Assembly (NCBI GenBank): GCA_021158525.1
Contig: JAGGUL010000052.1
Coordinates: forward strand, 1-40,532
Origin: Candidatus Hydrothermota bacterium
GTDB lineage: Bacteria > Hydrothermota > Hydrothermia > B15-G9 > DRBW01
DNA: 40,532 nt
Direction: 5' to 3'
Shown here piece by piece: positions 14,267 through 22,247 of this stretch. Under the pieces are notes generated by a model. It worked only from the letters and a program-made list of their open reading frames with translations. It was not told the origin of the DNA and ran no database searches. Each line of letters opens with the position of its first letter. Positions within the stretch are counted from its first letter, which is position 1. A program made the translations under genes and the position numbers.

Positions 14267-17089
14267 TTATTTACCTCCTTGAATTGATTTGAGATAAGCG
14301 ATCTTATCCTCCAGGGCTTTCCTTACCCCCTCATCGGAAACCAGCTCGAGCATCTCTCTGTAAACAGAAAGGGCGTCTGAGTAAGCGCCTTCTTTCTCGT
14401 AAATGGCGCCGAGATCGGCCATCGCGCGGAGCCAATCGGGATCCTGGCTCCTGTATCTCCTGGCCCGGCTGTAGTATTCCTTGGCTTTGACAATGTCACC
14501 CTTTTCCCTGTATGCCTTCCCGAGAAGGTAGTAGTACTTGAGTTTTTCCACTTTTCCTCTCGGTGGATTTATGAGAAGCATATCGATGGCCTTGTCGTAG
14601 TCTCCACCCTCAATCAGCATCCTCGCGGCTTCTGCCTTCATCTCGAAACCCCCGCCCGAGGATGAGCCCAGGACCTCCACGGCCTTCTCCCGTTTACCGA
14701 GCCTCTTGTAAACGAGGGAGAGATACTTCCTGGATTTCTCCGCATATTTACCATCAGGGAAACGTTCCTGGAGCTCCTCGAAAGTCCTGGCCGCCTCCTC
14801 CAGCTTGTTCTGGTTATACTGCGCCACTCCCAGGTTGAAGAGGGCGAGGGGCTCGTCATCGGAGCCGGGGAAATATTCGAGAAACTTCCTGTAGCCTTTC
14901 TCGCTCTTATCCCATTCACCGAGAAGAGCATAGCACTCGGAATAAAGAAGCTGAGCCTTGGGAGCCAGATCGCTATCGGGAAATCGCATGACAACCTTCT
15001 CGAATTCACGGGCTGCCTCCCTGTATTTCTCATCATCCATAAGGTTTCTCGCCAGCTTAAACTGTGCCTCAGCAGCTATTTCCAGGTCCTTAAAGTTCTC
15101 CGCCAGAGCCCTCAGGGCCGAAGTATCGCTCTCCCCTTTCATGTAGAGGCACATGGCCAGGCCCTCCCTTGCAGAGCCTTTCCTCTTGTCGTCCGGATAA
15201 AGCTGAAGGAACTTGGTGAATTCCTCGATTGCGCGATCAAAATCCTTCATGTTGTAGTAGGCCTGGGCCATCAGAAGCTGAGCAGTACGTGATACCTCAT
15301 TGTCCGGGTAATGCTGAGTCAGCCAGCGGAAAAGGGCGATAGCCCTGTCGTACTTGCCGGCCTTGTAATAGGTATCACCGGCTTTAAGGGCTGCCATGGG
15401 AACTTTCTCGCTCTCGGGATATTCCTCGAGCAATTTCTCCCAGCTCTCTATCGCCTGAAGATAGTACTCGAGCTGATAATAGCTCAATCCAGCATAATAA
15501 AGGGATTTAGATGCGAGGTCGGCCCTTTCAGGGTAGTCCCTGTGCAGGCTCTCGAAGAAGCTCAGGGCTTTCTCGTAATCTCTCAGATTGAAGTACACGA
15601 CGCCCAATCCGAAGCGGGCCAATGGAGTTCTTATTGAGTCATCTGGAAACAGCTCCAGCACATGTCTGAAAGACTTCTCTGCCTCCTCATAGCGACCCAC
15701 GTGAGCCAGAGTGAAACCGTAGCCTATCTCCGCAAAGGAAGCTATCTCATCGCCCGGATAATCCAGAAGAACCCGGTGATAAAGTTTTTCAGCCTCCGGG
15801 AAATCGCCATGGTAGTAGTAAGCCTCGGCAAGGTAATAGAGAGCGCGCGGGAAATAAGGGCTCTCTATCTCTTCATGCTCCGCGAGAAAGCCTGCCCCCG
15901 CCGCTATCGCCCGGTCGTATTCGTCGGCCCTGTCGAGAGAATTGAGGAGCATGGCGAAGCTCAGGCCCAACAATTCACCGTCTCTTGATGCCTGGAGCAC
16001 CTTCTCGAAATAGGAGGCTGCCTCTTTAAATTCACCGGAAGCGTAATAAAGGGCCCCCGTGAGGTAATCTCCCATGCCCTCGAGGCCATAATTGCCCTCC
16101 TCCCCTGACAGCCTCGATGCTATTTTCATGGCTTCCTCCACGTTCCCCTTTTCGGCGAGGGCCTCAGCTGACCTCATAAGAGAAAAGGGATAAAAGCCCG
16201 AGCGCCCGTAGGTGTCAGCCACTTTTCTGAAAAACCTGATGGCCCCTTCGCTGTTGCCGAGCTCCAGTTCGCATTCCCCCATATAATAGTAAGATGCTGC
16301 CGCCAGCGCTTTGTCACCCGATTCCGATGAAGCCCTGAACAGCGAGAGGGCTTCGTTATACCTCTTATCTCTCAGGAGACAAAAGCCCGCCAGAAACTGC
16401 GCATAGGGTTTTAACTCGCCTTCGTAATCCTTGAGATAGGTTTCAAACCGGTCATAAGCCGCATCCATGTCACCGTTTAGAAGAAGGGCCTGTCCCTGGG
16501 AAAAAAGGCTCAGCCCCCTGAGGGAAGTGTCGGGGGATTCCCTGAGGACCTTCTCGAAAAGCGGAAGCGCCTCCCGAGGGCGGTTGAGCTTGAGAAGCGC
16601 TCTACCCCGGAGGTAAAGGGCAATCGGGTCCTCCTCGTTCTCCGTTCTCGAAAAAACAGCCCTGTATTTGCCAGTTTTATAGTATAGAAGTGCAAACCCA
16701 AGTCTGGCCCTCTCTGCTCCTCCCCACGTCACCAGAGATTCCAGCCGCTCAAAGGAATGCCTGGCTCGAGCGGTATCCCCTGCCATAAGCGCTGAAAGGC
16801 CCAACATATAGAGAACCTCAGTCTCCAGGTAAGTCCCTCTGCTTTTTCTCAGGAGATTCTCGAAGATCTCGAGGGCCTTCACGGGATCGCCCGAATTGAA
16901 GTAACATTCCCCGATCCTGTACTCGAACTCCCTGGCGAAATCCGGCATCTCCCTGGTCAGTTTTTTCAGCTCCTTGATCGCGCTCCGATAATCTCCGCCT
17001 TTTATGTGTTGAACGGCGAGATTATAGCGCTCCACTGGGCTTGCCTTTCCGCCCAACAAGATGGAGACGGCGATGACAACGGAGATCAT
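14267..17089 (-). CDS. Large exported TPR-repeat protein heading the Ton operon
   Basis: A 940-residue protein with a short hydrophobic leader (MISVVIAVSILLGG) followed almost entirely by tetratricopeptide repeats; more than 20 units are recognisable, for example YRIGECYFNSGDPVKALEIF, YMLGLSALMAGDTARARHSF and YYAGLSYYQLEYYLQAIESW. Spacing is typical of YbgF/CpoB- and BamD-like repeats with LYP or YP at unit ends. It is probably periplasmic. As first gene of the exbB-exbD-exbD-tonB operon it may organise that machinery, much as the TPR protein CpoB accompanies Tol-Pal; that role is inferred. The leader region carries a promoter and a palindrome. Confidence 0.88.
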   Translation of the reverse strand: MISVVIAVSILLGGKASPVERYNLAVQHIKGGDYRSAIKELKKLTREMPDFAREFEYRIGECYFNSGDPVKALEIFENLLRKSRGTYLETEVLYMLGLSALMAGDTARARHSFERLESLVTWGGAERARLGFALLYYKTGKYRAVFSRTENEEDPIALYLRGRALLKLNRPREALPLFEKVLRESPDTSLRGLSLFSQGQALLLNGDMDAAYDRFETYLKDYEGELKPYAQFLAGFCLLRDKRYNEALSLFRASSESGDKALAAASYYYMGECELELGNSEGAIRFFRKVADTYGRSGFYPFSLMRSAEALAEKGNVEEAMKIASRLSGEEGNYGLEGMGDYLTGALYYASGEFKEAASYFEKVLQASRDGELLGLSFAMLLNSLDRADEYDRAIAAGAGFLAEHEEIESPYFPRALYYLAEAYYYHGDFPEAEKLYHRVLLDYPGDEIASFAEIGYGFTLAHVGRYEEAEKSFRHVLELFPDDSIRTPLARFGLGVVYFNLRDYEKALSFFESLHRDYPERADLASKSLYYAGLSYYQLEYYLQAIESWEKLLEEYPESEKVPMAALKAGDTYYKAGKYDRAIALFRWLTQHYPDNEVSRTAQLLMAQAYYNMKDFDRAIEEFTKFLQLYPDDKRKGSAREGLAMCLYMKGESDTSALRALAENFKDLEIAAEAQFKLARNLMDDEKYREAAREFEKVVMRFPDSDLAPKAQLLYSECYALLGEWDKSEKGYRKFLEYFPGSDDEPLALFNLGVAQYNQNKLEEAARTFEELQERFPDGKYAEKSRKYLSLVYKRLGKREKAVEVLGSSSGGGFEMKAEAARMLIEGGDYDKAIDMLLINPPRGKVEKLKYYYLLGKAYREKGDIVKAKEYYSRARRYRSQDPDWLRAMADLGAIYEKEGAYSDALSVYREMLELVSDEGVRKALEDKIAYLKSIQGGK

Positions 17090-17130
17090 AATGGCAGTTT
17101 CCTCCCTATTTTCTTAAATTCAGAGATGTA

Positions 17131-17146
17131 TGAGAACTCGTTCTCA
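17131..17146. repeat. Perfect 7-2-7 palindrome in the Ton operon leader
   Basis: TGAGAAC-TC-GTTCTCA is a perfect inverted repeat about 37-52 bases downstream of the predicted start site and 42 bases before the TPR start codon. Its symmetry suits a dimeric repressor, and in RNA it could form only a strained hairpin. It does not match the Fur or classical LexA consensus that I know. Confidence 0.5.
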
Positions 17147-17189
17147 CTGAAAAACACCTCTACAAGAAAATTCCCCTGATTATTTGAAT

Positions 17190-17218
17190 TTTATACAGGT
17201 TCCCGGTGATATTTTCAA
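17190..17218 (-). promoter_or_regulatory. Predicted promoter of the TPR-exbB-exbD-tonB operon
   Basis: Minus-strand TTGAAA (17218-17213), exactly 17 bases, then TATAAA (17195-17190): 5 of 6 matches in both boxes. Transcription would start near 17183, giving a leader of about 94 bases that holds the palindrome at 17131-17146. Confidence 0.65.
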
Positions 17219-17232
17219 CACGATATCCCCTG

Positions 17233-17255
17233 AAAAGCTGTGGTATTAAGCTTTT
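17233..17255 (-). terminator. Weak stem-loop after rimI
   Basis: AAAAGCT and AGCTTTT form a 7-bp stem with a 9-base loop, just after the rimI stop (minus strand) and before the Ton operon promoter. The T-run is inside the stem and none follows it, so termination would be weak. Confidence 0.3.
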
Positions 17256-17269
17256 TCGGACTTCACATT

Positions 17270-17716
17270 TCACTGAAGGGGAAGGACATAAAGCAAAGCA
17301 TCCTCGAAATCGGGCCTGTAGTAGCCTCGAATTACCCTCAGCACCCTGAATCCTTCGCTCTCATAAAGTTTCCTTGCGGCTATGTTGGATCTCCTGACCT
17401 CCAGGCTCAGCAGTTTTTTGTCCCTCTTTTTCGCGATAGCTATCGCCTTTTTCAGAAGGGCCCTGCCTATGCCCTTCCTCCTCAGCTCCGGCTTAACTGC
17501 GATATTTGCGAGGTGCAGGCTCTCGCCCATATCCCAGAGTATCACATAACCTGCCACTTTTCCCTCTTTCAACACAACGAGCGGAATGGAGGAGGGGTTG
17601 CTGAGCTCGGCTTCCATAAATTCCCGTTTCCAAGGCTGTTTGAAGGAAGCCCTCTCGATGGCCATGACCTCGCCTATATCCCCCTCTTCCATCCTCTTTA
17701 TCTTAAGGTCTTCCAT
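17270..17716 (-). CDS. rimI: Ribosomal-protein-S18 alanine N-acetyltransferase (RimI-type GNAT)
   Basis: A 148-residue GNAT acetyltransferase. The acetyl-CoA motif A is clear (IAVKPELRRKGIGRALLKKA, about 73-92) and the C-terminal NIAARKLYESEGFRVLRVI is typical of RimI. It overlaps tsaB by 14 bases; tsaB-rimI pairs are widespread, which supports the assignment. The substrate (the S18 N-terminus in E. coli) is transferred from the family and has not been shown here. Confidence 0.88.
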   Translation of the reverse strand: MEDLKIKRMEEGDIGEVMAIERASFKQPWKREFMEAELSNPSSIPLVVLKEGKVAGYVILWDMGESLHLANIAVKPELRRKGIGRALLKKAIAIAKKRDKKLLSLEVRRSNIAARKLYESEGFRVLRVIRGYYRPDFEDALLYVLPLQ

Positions 17717-18356
17717 GCTTCTTGATGTCGGGCAATTTCATGTAAAAGGGTTCCAGTTTGACCGGATCGTCCCTCTCTCCTGATAAAAACCTCTCAAGTC
17801 CTAACGCCGCAACTGTGAGCCCCGAGGGAAAATCGAGGCAGGGCTCCGGAAGACGTTGGAGTACATCCCGAAATTTTATCGCCCCGCTTCCGACAAAAAG
17901 GGCCTTCTCCTCCCTGACCTCCCGAAGCCTGAGAAGGGCTGGCTCCCTTTCCCTCATAGTCTCACCTTTCACCTTACGATATTTCGCAGCATATAGAAAA
18001 TCCTTCTGCGCTTCTACGAGGGCGATCACAGGCATATCCACGTCAGGAGCCTGGCGGGCGAGTGCGTCGAGGGTGTTGACCGAGATTAGGGGGATCCCGA
18101 GGGAGAAGGCGAGAGCCTTCGCGAATGAAAGCCCGACCCTGAGGGCTGTGAAGTACCCGGGCCCCACGGATACAGCGATCAGATCGATAGAAGATGGGGA
18201 AAGCCCCGTCTGCTTCATGAGGATCTCGAAAAGCACGTTTATCATCTCGGAGTGCGCGAAGGGCCTCTCCCGGTAATTGAGTTCTTTCTTGTTGCTGCCA
18301 TCTATGAGGCCCAGAGAGGTATAGGGGCCCGAGGTATCAACGCCGAGGACGATCAT
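17703..18356 (-). CDS. tsaB: tRNA threonylcarbamoyladenosine biosynthesis protein TsaB
   Basis: A 217-residue ASKHA-fold partner of TsaD, needed for t6A37 in tRNAs that read ANN codons. Visible marks: VLGVDTSGPYTSLGLID at the N-terminus, ISVGPG-type VSVGPGYFTALRVGLSFAKA (about 68-87) and ISVNTLDALA. TsaB normally lacks the metal-binding His pair of TsaD, as here. The start is MIVLGVDTSG at 18356, forming an ATGA overlap with the glycosylase gene; an upstream start would lie inside that gene. TsaC, TsaD and TsaE are not in the window. Confidence 0.92.
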   Translation of the reverse strand: MIVLGVDTSGPYTSLGLIDGSNKKELNYRERPFAHSEMINVLFEILMKQTGLSPSSIDLIAVSVGPGYFTALRVGLSFAKALAFSLGIPLISVNTLDALARQAPDVDMPVIALVEAQKDFLYAAKYRKVKGETMREREPALLRLREVREEKALFVGSGAIKFRDVLQRLPEPCLDFPSGLTVAALGLERFLSGERDDPVKLEPFYMKLPDIKKHGRP

Positions 18357-19150
18357 CTCTGACACTCCGGACAGAAAAAGGTACCCCTCTCGCCCTCGTA
18401 AACGGCTTTGATGATCGCTCCGCAGCGAGGGCAAGGCTGCCCCTCCCTTCTGTGTACCTTGAGGTGCTCGCGATATTCGAAGGAAGGAAGACCTTCACCG
18501 GAGACCTCCTCGAGAACGGAGATCGCGCTATCGAGAACACTCCTCACGGCTCGAAAAAGCTCCTCTACCTCGCTTTCATCCAAATCGGCGCAAATTCGGA
18601 AGGGAGAGAGCCTTGCCTCCCACAATATCTCGTCGGCATAAGCATTTCCCACTCCCGCTATAATCTTCTGGTCGACCAGAAAGGCCTTCAGCCTGTCTTT
18701 TCTCTCCCCCACAGCCCCAGCAAGATAATCGATAGTAAATTCTTCCGAGAGCGGGTCGACGCCCAATTTCTTCATGAAGCTCAGCCCCTCCAGCTTCCTC
18801 ACGATATATAACCCTGCCATCCCCTTATTTTCGTACTCTATAAAATAAAGTTCCCTGCCCCCTTCGAAGCTCAGCCTCAGGAGCGGGGCAGCTTCGCCGG
18901 GGACCTCGAAGGAAACCCACCCCTTAAGAAGCGGCTGAAAAAGAAGCTTGAAACCCGAGTGAAACTCCAGAATGAGATTTTTGCCCTTTCGGCTGACTTC
19001 CCTGAGAATCCCTTTTTTCAAAACCGCCGGCTTGAAATATCGAGTTTTCAGGGCCCTGTCGTTCAAGACCTCGATGTCGAGAACCCTGCTTTCCAGAAGC
19101 CCCTCTCTGAGCCTTCTTCTGAGGACTTCAAGGTCAGGAAGTTCAGGCAT
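18353..19150 (-). CDS. mutM: Fpg/Nei-family DNA glycosylase/AP lyase
   Basis: A 265-residue base-excision repair enzyme. Present: catalytic N-terminus MPELPDLEV (Pro after Met removal, then Glu), the conserved Lys in SRKGKNLILEF, the helix-two-turn-helix DQKIIAGVGNAYADEILW (about 158-175), and a zinc finger CPRCG with CPEC near the end, including the Arg of GERGTFFC. Absent: the Met-Arg-Phe intercalation triad of classical Fpg. The regions read FQPLLKGW and EYENKGMAG where Fpg has HLGMSG and DPRRFG. It may be an Fpg/Nei relative with altered lesion preference. No Shine-Dalgarno sequence precedes the ATG. The promoter is so close that the mRNA would have about 2 leader bases. First gene of mutM-tsaB-rimI. 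Confidence 0.87.
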   Translation of the reverse strand: MPELPDLEVLRRRLREGLLESRVLDIEVLNDRALKTRYFKPAVLKKGILREVSRKGKNLILEFHSGFKLLFQPLLKGWVSFEVPGEAAPLLRLSFEGGRELYFIEYENKGMAGLYIVRKLEGLSFMKKLGVDPLSEEFTIDYLAGAVGERKDRLKAFLVDQKIIAGVGNAYADEILWEARLSPFRICADLDESEVEELFRAVRSVLDSAISVLEEVSGEGLPSFEYREHLKVHRREGQPCPRCGAIIKAVYEGERGTFFCPECQR

Positions 19151-19158
19151 GAAAAAAT

Positions 19159-19186
19159 CTTATAGTAGGGACAAAAAGCCTGTCAA
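19159..19186 (-). promoter_or_regulatory. Predicted promoter of mutM-tsaB-rimI, near-leaderless
   Basis: Minus-strand TTGACA (19186-19181), 16 bases, then TATAAG (19164-19159). The start would be at about 19152, two bases ahead of the ATG at 19150, and there is no ribosome site. Confidence 0.65.
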
Positions 19187-19210
19187 CCAATTGAAACAAA
19201 AAGCGGAATG

Positions 19211-19239
19211 TTGAAATCGATCGGGGGATACATTAAACT
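19211..19239 (+). promoter_or_regulatory. Predicted promoter of the riboswitch-btuB transcript
   Basis: TTGAAA at 19211-19216, 17 bases, then TAAACT at 19234-19239. Transcription would begin near 19246, a few bases ahead of the riboswitch P1 stem. It is back-to-back with the mutM promoter. Confidence 0.55.
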
Positions 19240-19256
19240 ATGTCCAGTTAATTGAT

Positions 19257-19415
19257 GCTCAGGAAGCCCAGGGAACCGGGTGAGAATCCCGGGCTGCCCC
19301 CGCAACCGTGAGGAGTTCGGGCTTCCAGGTGCCACTGGCAGGTACGGTCTTCGGGCTGTCCTGCTGGGAAGGCGGAAGCCTCAATGCTCCGAGCCGGGAG
19401 ACCTGCTTCCTGAGT
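19257..19415 (+). ncRNA. Cobalamin (B12) riboswitch
   Basis: All core elements of the Rfam cobalamin class are visible in order: GAAGCCC and GGGTGAGAATCCCGGGCTG (P3 region), CCCCGCAACCGTGAGG, the J6/3 core GTGCCACTGG, and the closing GAGCCGGGAGACCTGC. P1 is a perfect 9-bp helix, CTCAGGAAG (19258-19266) with CTTCCTGAG (19406-19414). It lies 75 bases upstream of the BtuB-like start and should lower its expression when adenosyl- or methylcobalamin is abundant. The 339-base gap 19151-19489 is fully explained by two promoters, this element and its expression platform. Confidence 0.95.
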
Positions 19416-19458
19416 CTCTAAACCGCCCCCGGGGGTAAGGGGTGAGGTTGAGTATCGA

Positions 19459-19487
19459 CTCCCTCGCATCCCGGGCAGCTCGAGGAG
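19459..19487 (+). promoter_or_regulatory. Candidate Shine-Dalgarno-sequestering hairpin (riboswitch expression platform)
   Basis: CTCCCTCG (19459-19466) can pair, with one bulged C, with CGAGGAG (19481-19487), the ribosome site of the BtuB-like gene; the loop is 14 bases. The GC-rich CCCCCGGGGG and GGGGTGAGG tract at 19426-19446 could compete for the same pyrimidines. No terminator with a T-run is seen, so control at translation is favoured. This is inferred from base pairing by eye. Confidence 0.4.
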
Positions 19488-19489
19488 AG

Positions 19490-21217
19490 ATGAAGCTGCT
19501 TATACTGCTATTACTTGCCATATCGAACTCTCAGGAAGCATGGGGCCCTTTCTATCTTAAGGAAGTCCTCGTCACGGCATCCAGATACGGAGACGAGTTA
19601 TTCACAGCCCCCTTCTCTTCGGCAGTACTTTACCCACAGGAAGACAGATGGCATAGCTCTTTCCTCGCATATCCCGGGCTATCCGTCCGCGATTACGGCA
19701 ACCTGCTTCAGATATCGAGGCGGGGAACTGCCTCTGAAGAAAACCTCCTTTTGCTCGAAGGCGTCCCCCTCAACTCTCCTCAGTCGGGAACCGTCGACCT
19801 TCAGCTCATTCCCCCCTCCTTTATAGATAGGGTCGAAATCAGGAGCGGCGGTTCCTCTCTCTTGGGCCCGGGAGCAATGGGGGGTGCCCTCGCCCTTTCT
19901 CTCCTGGGCACAGGGGGAAGATTCAGCGGTAGCCTTTCTGCAGGTAATTTTTCTCGAAGAGGAATCTCATTCACAGGAAGAAAATCTATCGGGGGATTCG
20001 CCCTGACTTTTGCGGCAGATGCCTCAGGGGAAAAGGGAAATTATCCCTATAAAGACACGTGGGGGAAAATGCGCTTCAGGGAGAACAACGACAGCAAAAG
20101 GCTGGCTGCGGCGCTGAAGCTGACCTCGGTCAATTTCGACGGTTTCTTCATGATGTCGAACCTGGAGTGCGGCGTCCCCGGACCAGTGGGCAGCCCGATG
20201 AGATCAAGAAGGCTTGAGAGCCTGACGGTAGCCAAACTAGGGTTAAAAAAAGATCCCTGTGAGTTAAGGGTCTTCCTCAGCAGGGATTACCTTGAATACC
20301 TGGGAAAACCTTCTACTGAGAAAATCCTGGGAAATATCCTGGGATTCACTGCTGCTGTGGCTTCGCCATTCCGTATCAGGGGAGGAGCCACGCTCCAAAG
20401 CGGCAGTTCCACACGAACAGGGAAGAAAAAGAAACTCGATCTCTTTTTAACGGGGGGACAGAAGGTCATTCTCGGCCCTCTAAAGCTGACTCCGGAGTTC
20501 TACCTGAGCACGACGCCTCCCGATCCTCCACTCCTGACTTATTTTCTGGGTGCAGGCCTTTCTGCGGCGAAAGACGTGTTCCTTTATGCCAATTTCTCGA
20601 CTAACCTCAGAAGGCCCACTTTCAACGAGCTCTACTGGCAGGGAGATCCCTTCGCCAGCGGGAATCCCAATCTGAGGCCCGAAAAGGGTTGGCTGACGGA
20701 GGGAGGTATCAGGATGAGAAATTCCCGCCTCTCCTTCGATATCTCTTTCTATACGGGGGAAAACCGCGATATGATAGTCTGGGAGCCGACAGAGGATGGG
20801 CTCTGGAGCCCCAGGAATAAGAAAGAAGTGATCCTGATGGGCAATGAAACTCATATTTACTTCAAATTCAAATTCCTCTTGCTGTATTTGTTTTACGGCC
20901 TCAATAGCATAACCTCCGAAGGAAGGCAGCTCATGCTTCGTCCTCTTCACAGCGGAAGGCTCGAGGTCAGTGCCCCTTTTTTCAAGGCCAGGCTTAATTT
21001 TGTCGGAGAGAGATATGAGAGGCCCTCGGGGCCAAAAAAAATGCCCTCTTTCCTGACTTTCGACATCCTTTTTAGATTCGAAAGAAATTTCGATTTTGGC
21101 GACATAGGAGTGGAATTATGCATCTATAACGTCTTCGACAGGCAATACGAACTTGTAAGGGGATATCCCCTTCCCGGGCGTTATTTTAACCTGAAGGTCA
21201 GTGCAAACATATTGTGA
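19490..21217 (+). CDS. btuB: TonB-dependent receptor, BtuB-like (vitamin B12)
   Basis: A 575-residue outer-membrane beta-barrel receptor. The signal peptide is MKLLILLLLAISNSQEAWG; a TonB-box-like LKEVLVTAS follows; the plug domain runs to about residue 140 (YPGLSVRDYGNLLQISRRG, LLLEGVPLNSP, IDRVEIRSGGSSLLGPGAMG). Barrel strands follow, with the conserved RRPTFNELYWQGDPFASGNP and NLRPEKGW and the C-terminal YNVFDRQYELVRG. The barrel is short for the superfamily and ends in Leu, not the usual Phe. Cobalamin specificity is inferred from the riboswitch directly upstream. The start is ATG at 19490 behind CGAGGAG; an upstream GTG at 19442 has no ribosome site. The propeller lipoprotein follows 13 bases downstream. 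Confidence 0.92.
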   Translation: MKLLILLLLAISNSQEAWGPFYLKEVLVTASRYGDELFTAPFSSAVLYPQEDRWHSSFLAYPGLSVRDYGNLLQISRRGTASEENLLLLEGVPLNSPQSGTVDLQLIPPSFIDRVEIRSGGSSLLGPGAMGGALALSLLGTGGRFSGSLSAGNFSRRGISFTGRKSIGGFALTFAADASGEKGNYPYKDTWGKMRFRENNDSKRLAAALKLTSVNFDGFFMMSNLECGVPGPVGSPMRSRRLESLTVAKLGLKKDPCELRVFLSRDYLEYLGKPSTEKILGNILGFTAAVASPFRIRGGATLQSGSSTRTGKKKKLDLFLTGGQKVILGPLKLTPEFYLSTTPPDPPLLTYFLGAGLSAAKDVFLYANFSTNLRRPTFNELYWQGDPFASGNPNLRPEKGWLTEGGIRMRNSRLSFDISFYTGENRDMIVWEPTEDGLWSPRNKKEVILMGNETHIYFKFKFLLLYLFYGLNSITSEGRQLMLRPLHSGRLEVSAPFFKARLNFVGERYERPSGPKKMPSFLTFDILFRFERNFDFGDIGVELCIYNVFDRQYELVRGYPLPGRYFNLKVSANIL

Positions 21218-21230
21218 AAGGAGGTATGTC

Positions 21231-22247
21231 ATGAAAAAGTGGTTCCTGGTGGGGCTTCTCGCCCTCACCGCGTGCTCTGAGAAGGAAGAAACCGGAATGT
21301 CGTCGGCGGGAAACAGAATCTATGTCCTTCAGGGCATATCTGAAACCGTCTCTATATACGACATCGATAACGACACCCTGCTAAAGGACGTATTCATAAC
21401 CGGAAACACGCCCAATTACCTCGTCTTTCACGGAGATCACGGGTACATAGTGAATTCCGGCTTCACGGGAGATGCATCTATAACCCTTTTTGATCCCTCT
21501 ACGAACAAAGAGATAACAGATTTTCCGCTTCCGGCTGGCTCGAACCCTTATGCAGCAGCGGTGGCCAACGACAGGCTCTTTGTCACCCTCTTTCTCAAAA
21601 ACATGGTTTATGTCCTCGATTGCGAGACCGGCGATCCTATCGATTCCATCCCGGTGAAAAGCGGCCCCGAGGGAATAATATCAGCCAACGGAGCAGTCTA
21701 CGTGGCCTGTACCGGCATACAGCCCGATTACAGTTACAGCGATGCCTGGGTTTTAAAGATAGACCCAGAAACTCCCGACGTAATCGACAGCCTGAAGGTA
21801 GGAATAAACGTACAGGCCCTCGCTGTGGACTCCAATGGTAGGCTTCATGCCCTCTCCACTGGAGATTATTCGGGAAGGGAAGGAGTTGTTTATGTAATCG
21901 ACCCCGATGGCCTTATTCTCCTAGACAGCGTTTTAATCGGTGGATACCCGGGAAATATCGCCATAAACGGAGATGACATTGCATATCTTGTCGACTGGAA
22001 TCTCGGCTTACTGTCCTATGATGCCGGCGCCCTCACGATTATTCACGGCACGGAGGACCCGATCCAGGTCGGGACAGGCTCTATGGGGATCGATGTAGAC
22101 GGCGAAAACAGAATTTACGTGACGCTCTACTCTGCCTCTGATACCAACTGGATGAAAGTAATATCAGGCGATTCAATCCTGACCACGATAAACCTGGGTA
22201 CGGCCGTCGGGGCCTCTGCCCTGAGGTTTCGTCCGGCGGAGCCTTAG
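21231..22247 (+). CDS. Beta-propeller lipoprotein, BtuG-like candidate B12 binder
   Basis: A 338-residue lipoprotein: signal peptide MKKWFLVGLLALTAC with lipobox LTAC and Cys15, then a Ser/Gly linker and repeated YncE/NHL-like blades (NRIYVLQGISETVSIYDID, GYIVNSGFTGDASITLFDP, RLFVTLFLKNMVYVLDCET, ENRIYVTLYSASDTNW). The NSG-x-x-GDASITLFDP blade recalls the NxG...NasLsyYdp element of DUF5074/BtuG proteins. In Bacteroides, BtuG is a surface propeller lipoprotein encoded beside BtuB that captures cobalamin and cobinamide. Here the gene follows the riboswitch-controlled receptor by 13 bases, behind AAAGGAGGT. The B12-capture role is an inference; a generic YncE-like propeller remains possible. Confidence 0.75.
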   Translation: MKKWFLVGLLALTACSEKEETGMSSAGNRIYVLQGISETVSIYDIDNDTLLKDVFITGNTPNYLVFHGDHGYIVNSGFTGDASITLFDPSTNKEITDFPLPAGSNPYAAAVANDRLFVTLFLKNMVYVLDCETGDPIDSIPVKSGPEGIISANGAVYVACTGIQPDYSYSDAWVLKIDPETPDVIDSLKVGINVQALAVDSNGRLHALSTGDYSGREGVVYVIDPDGLILLDSVLIGGYPGNIAINGDDIAYLVDWNLGLLSYDAGALTIIHGTEDPIQVGTGSMGIDVDGENRIYVTLYSASDTNWMKVISGDSILTTINLGTAVGASALRFRPAEP

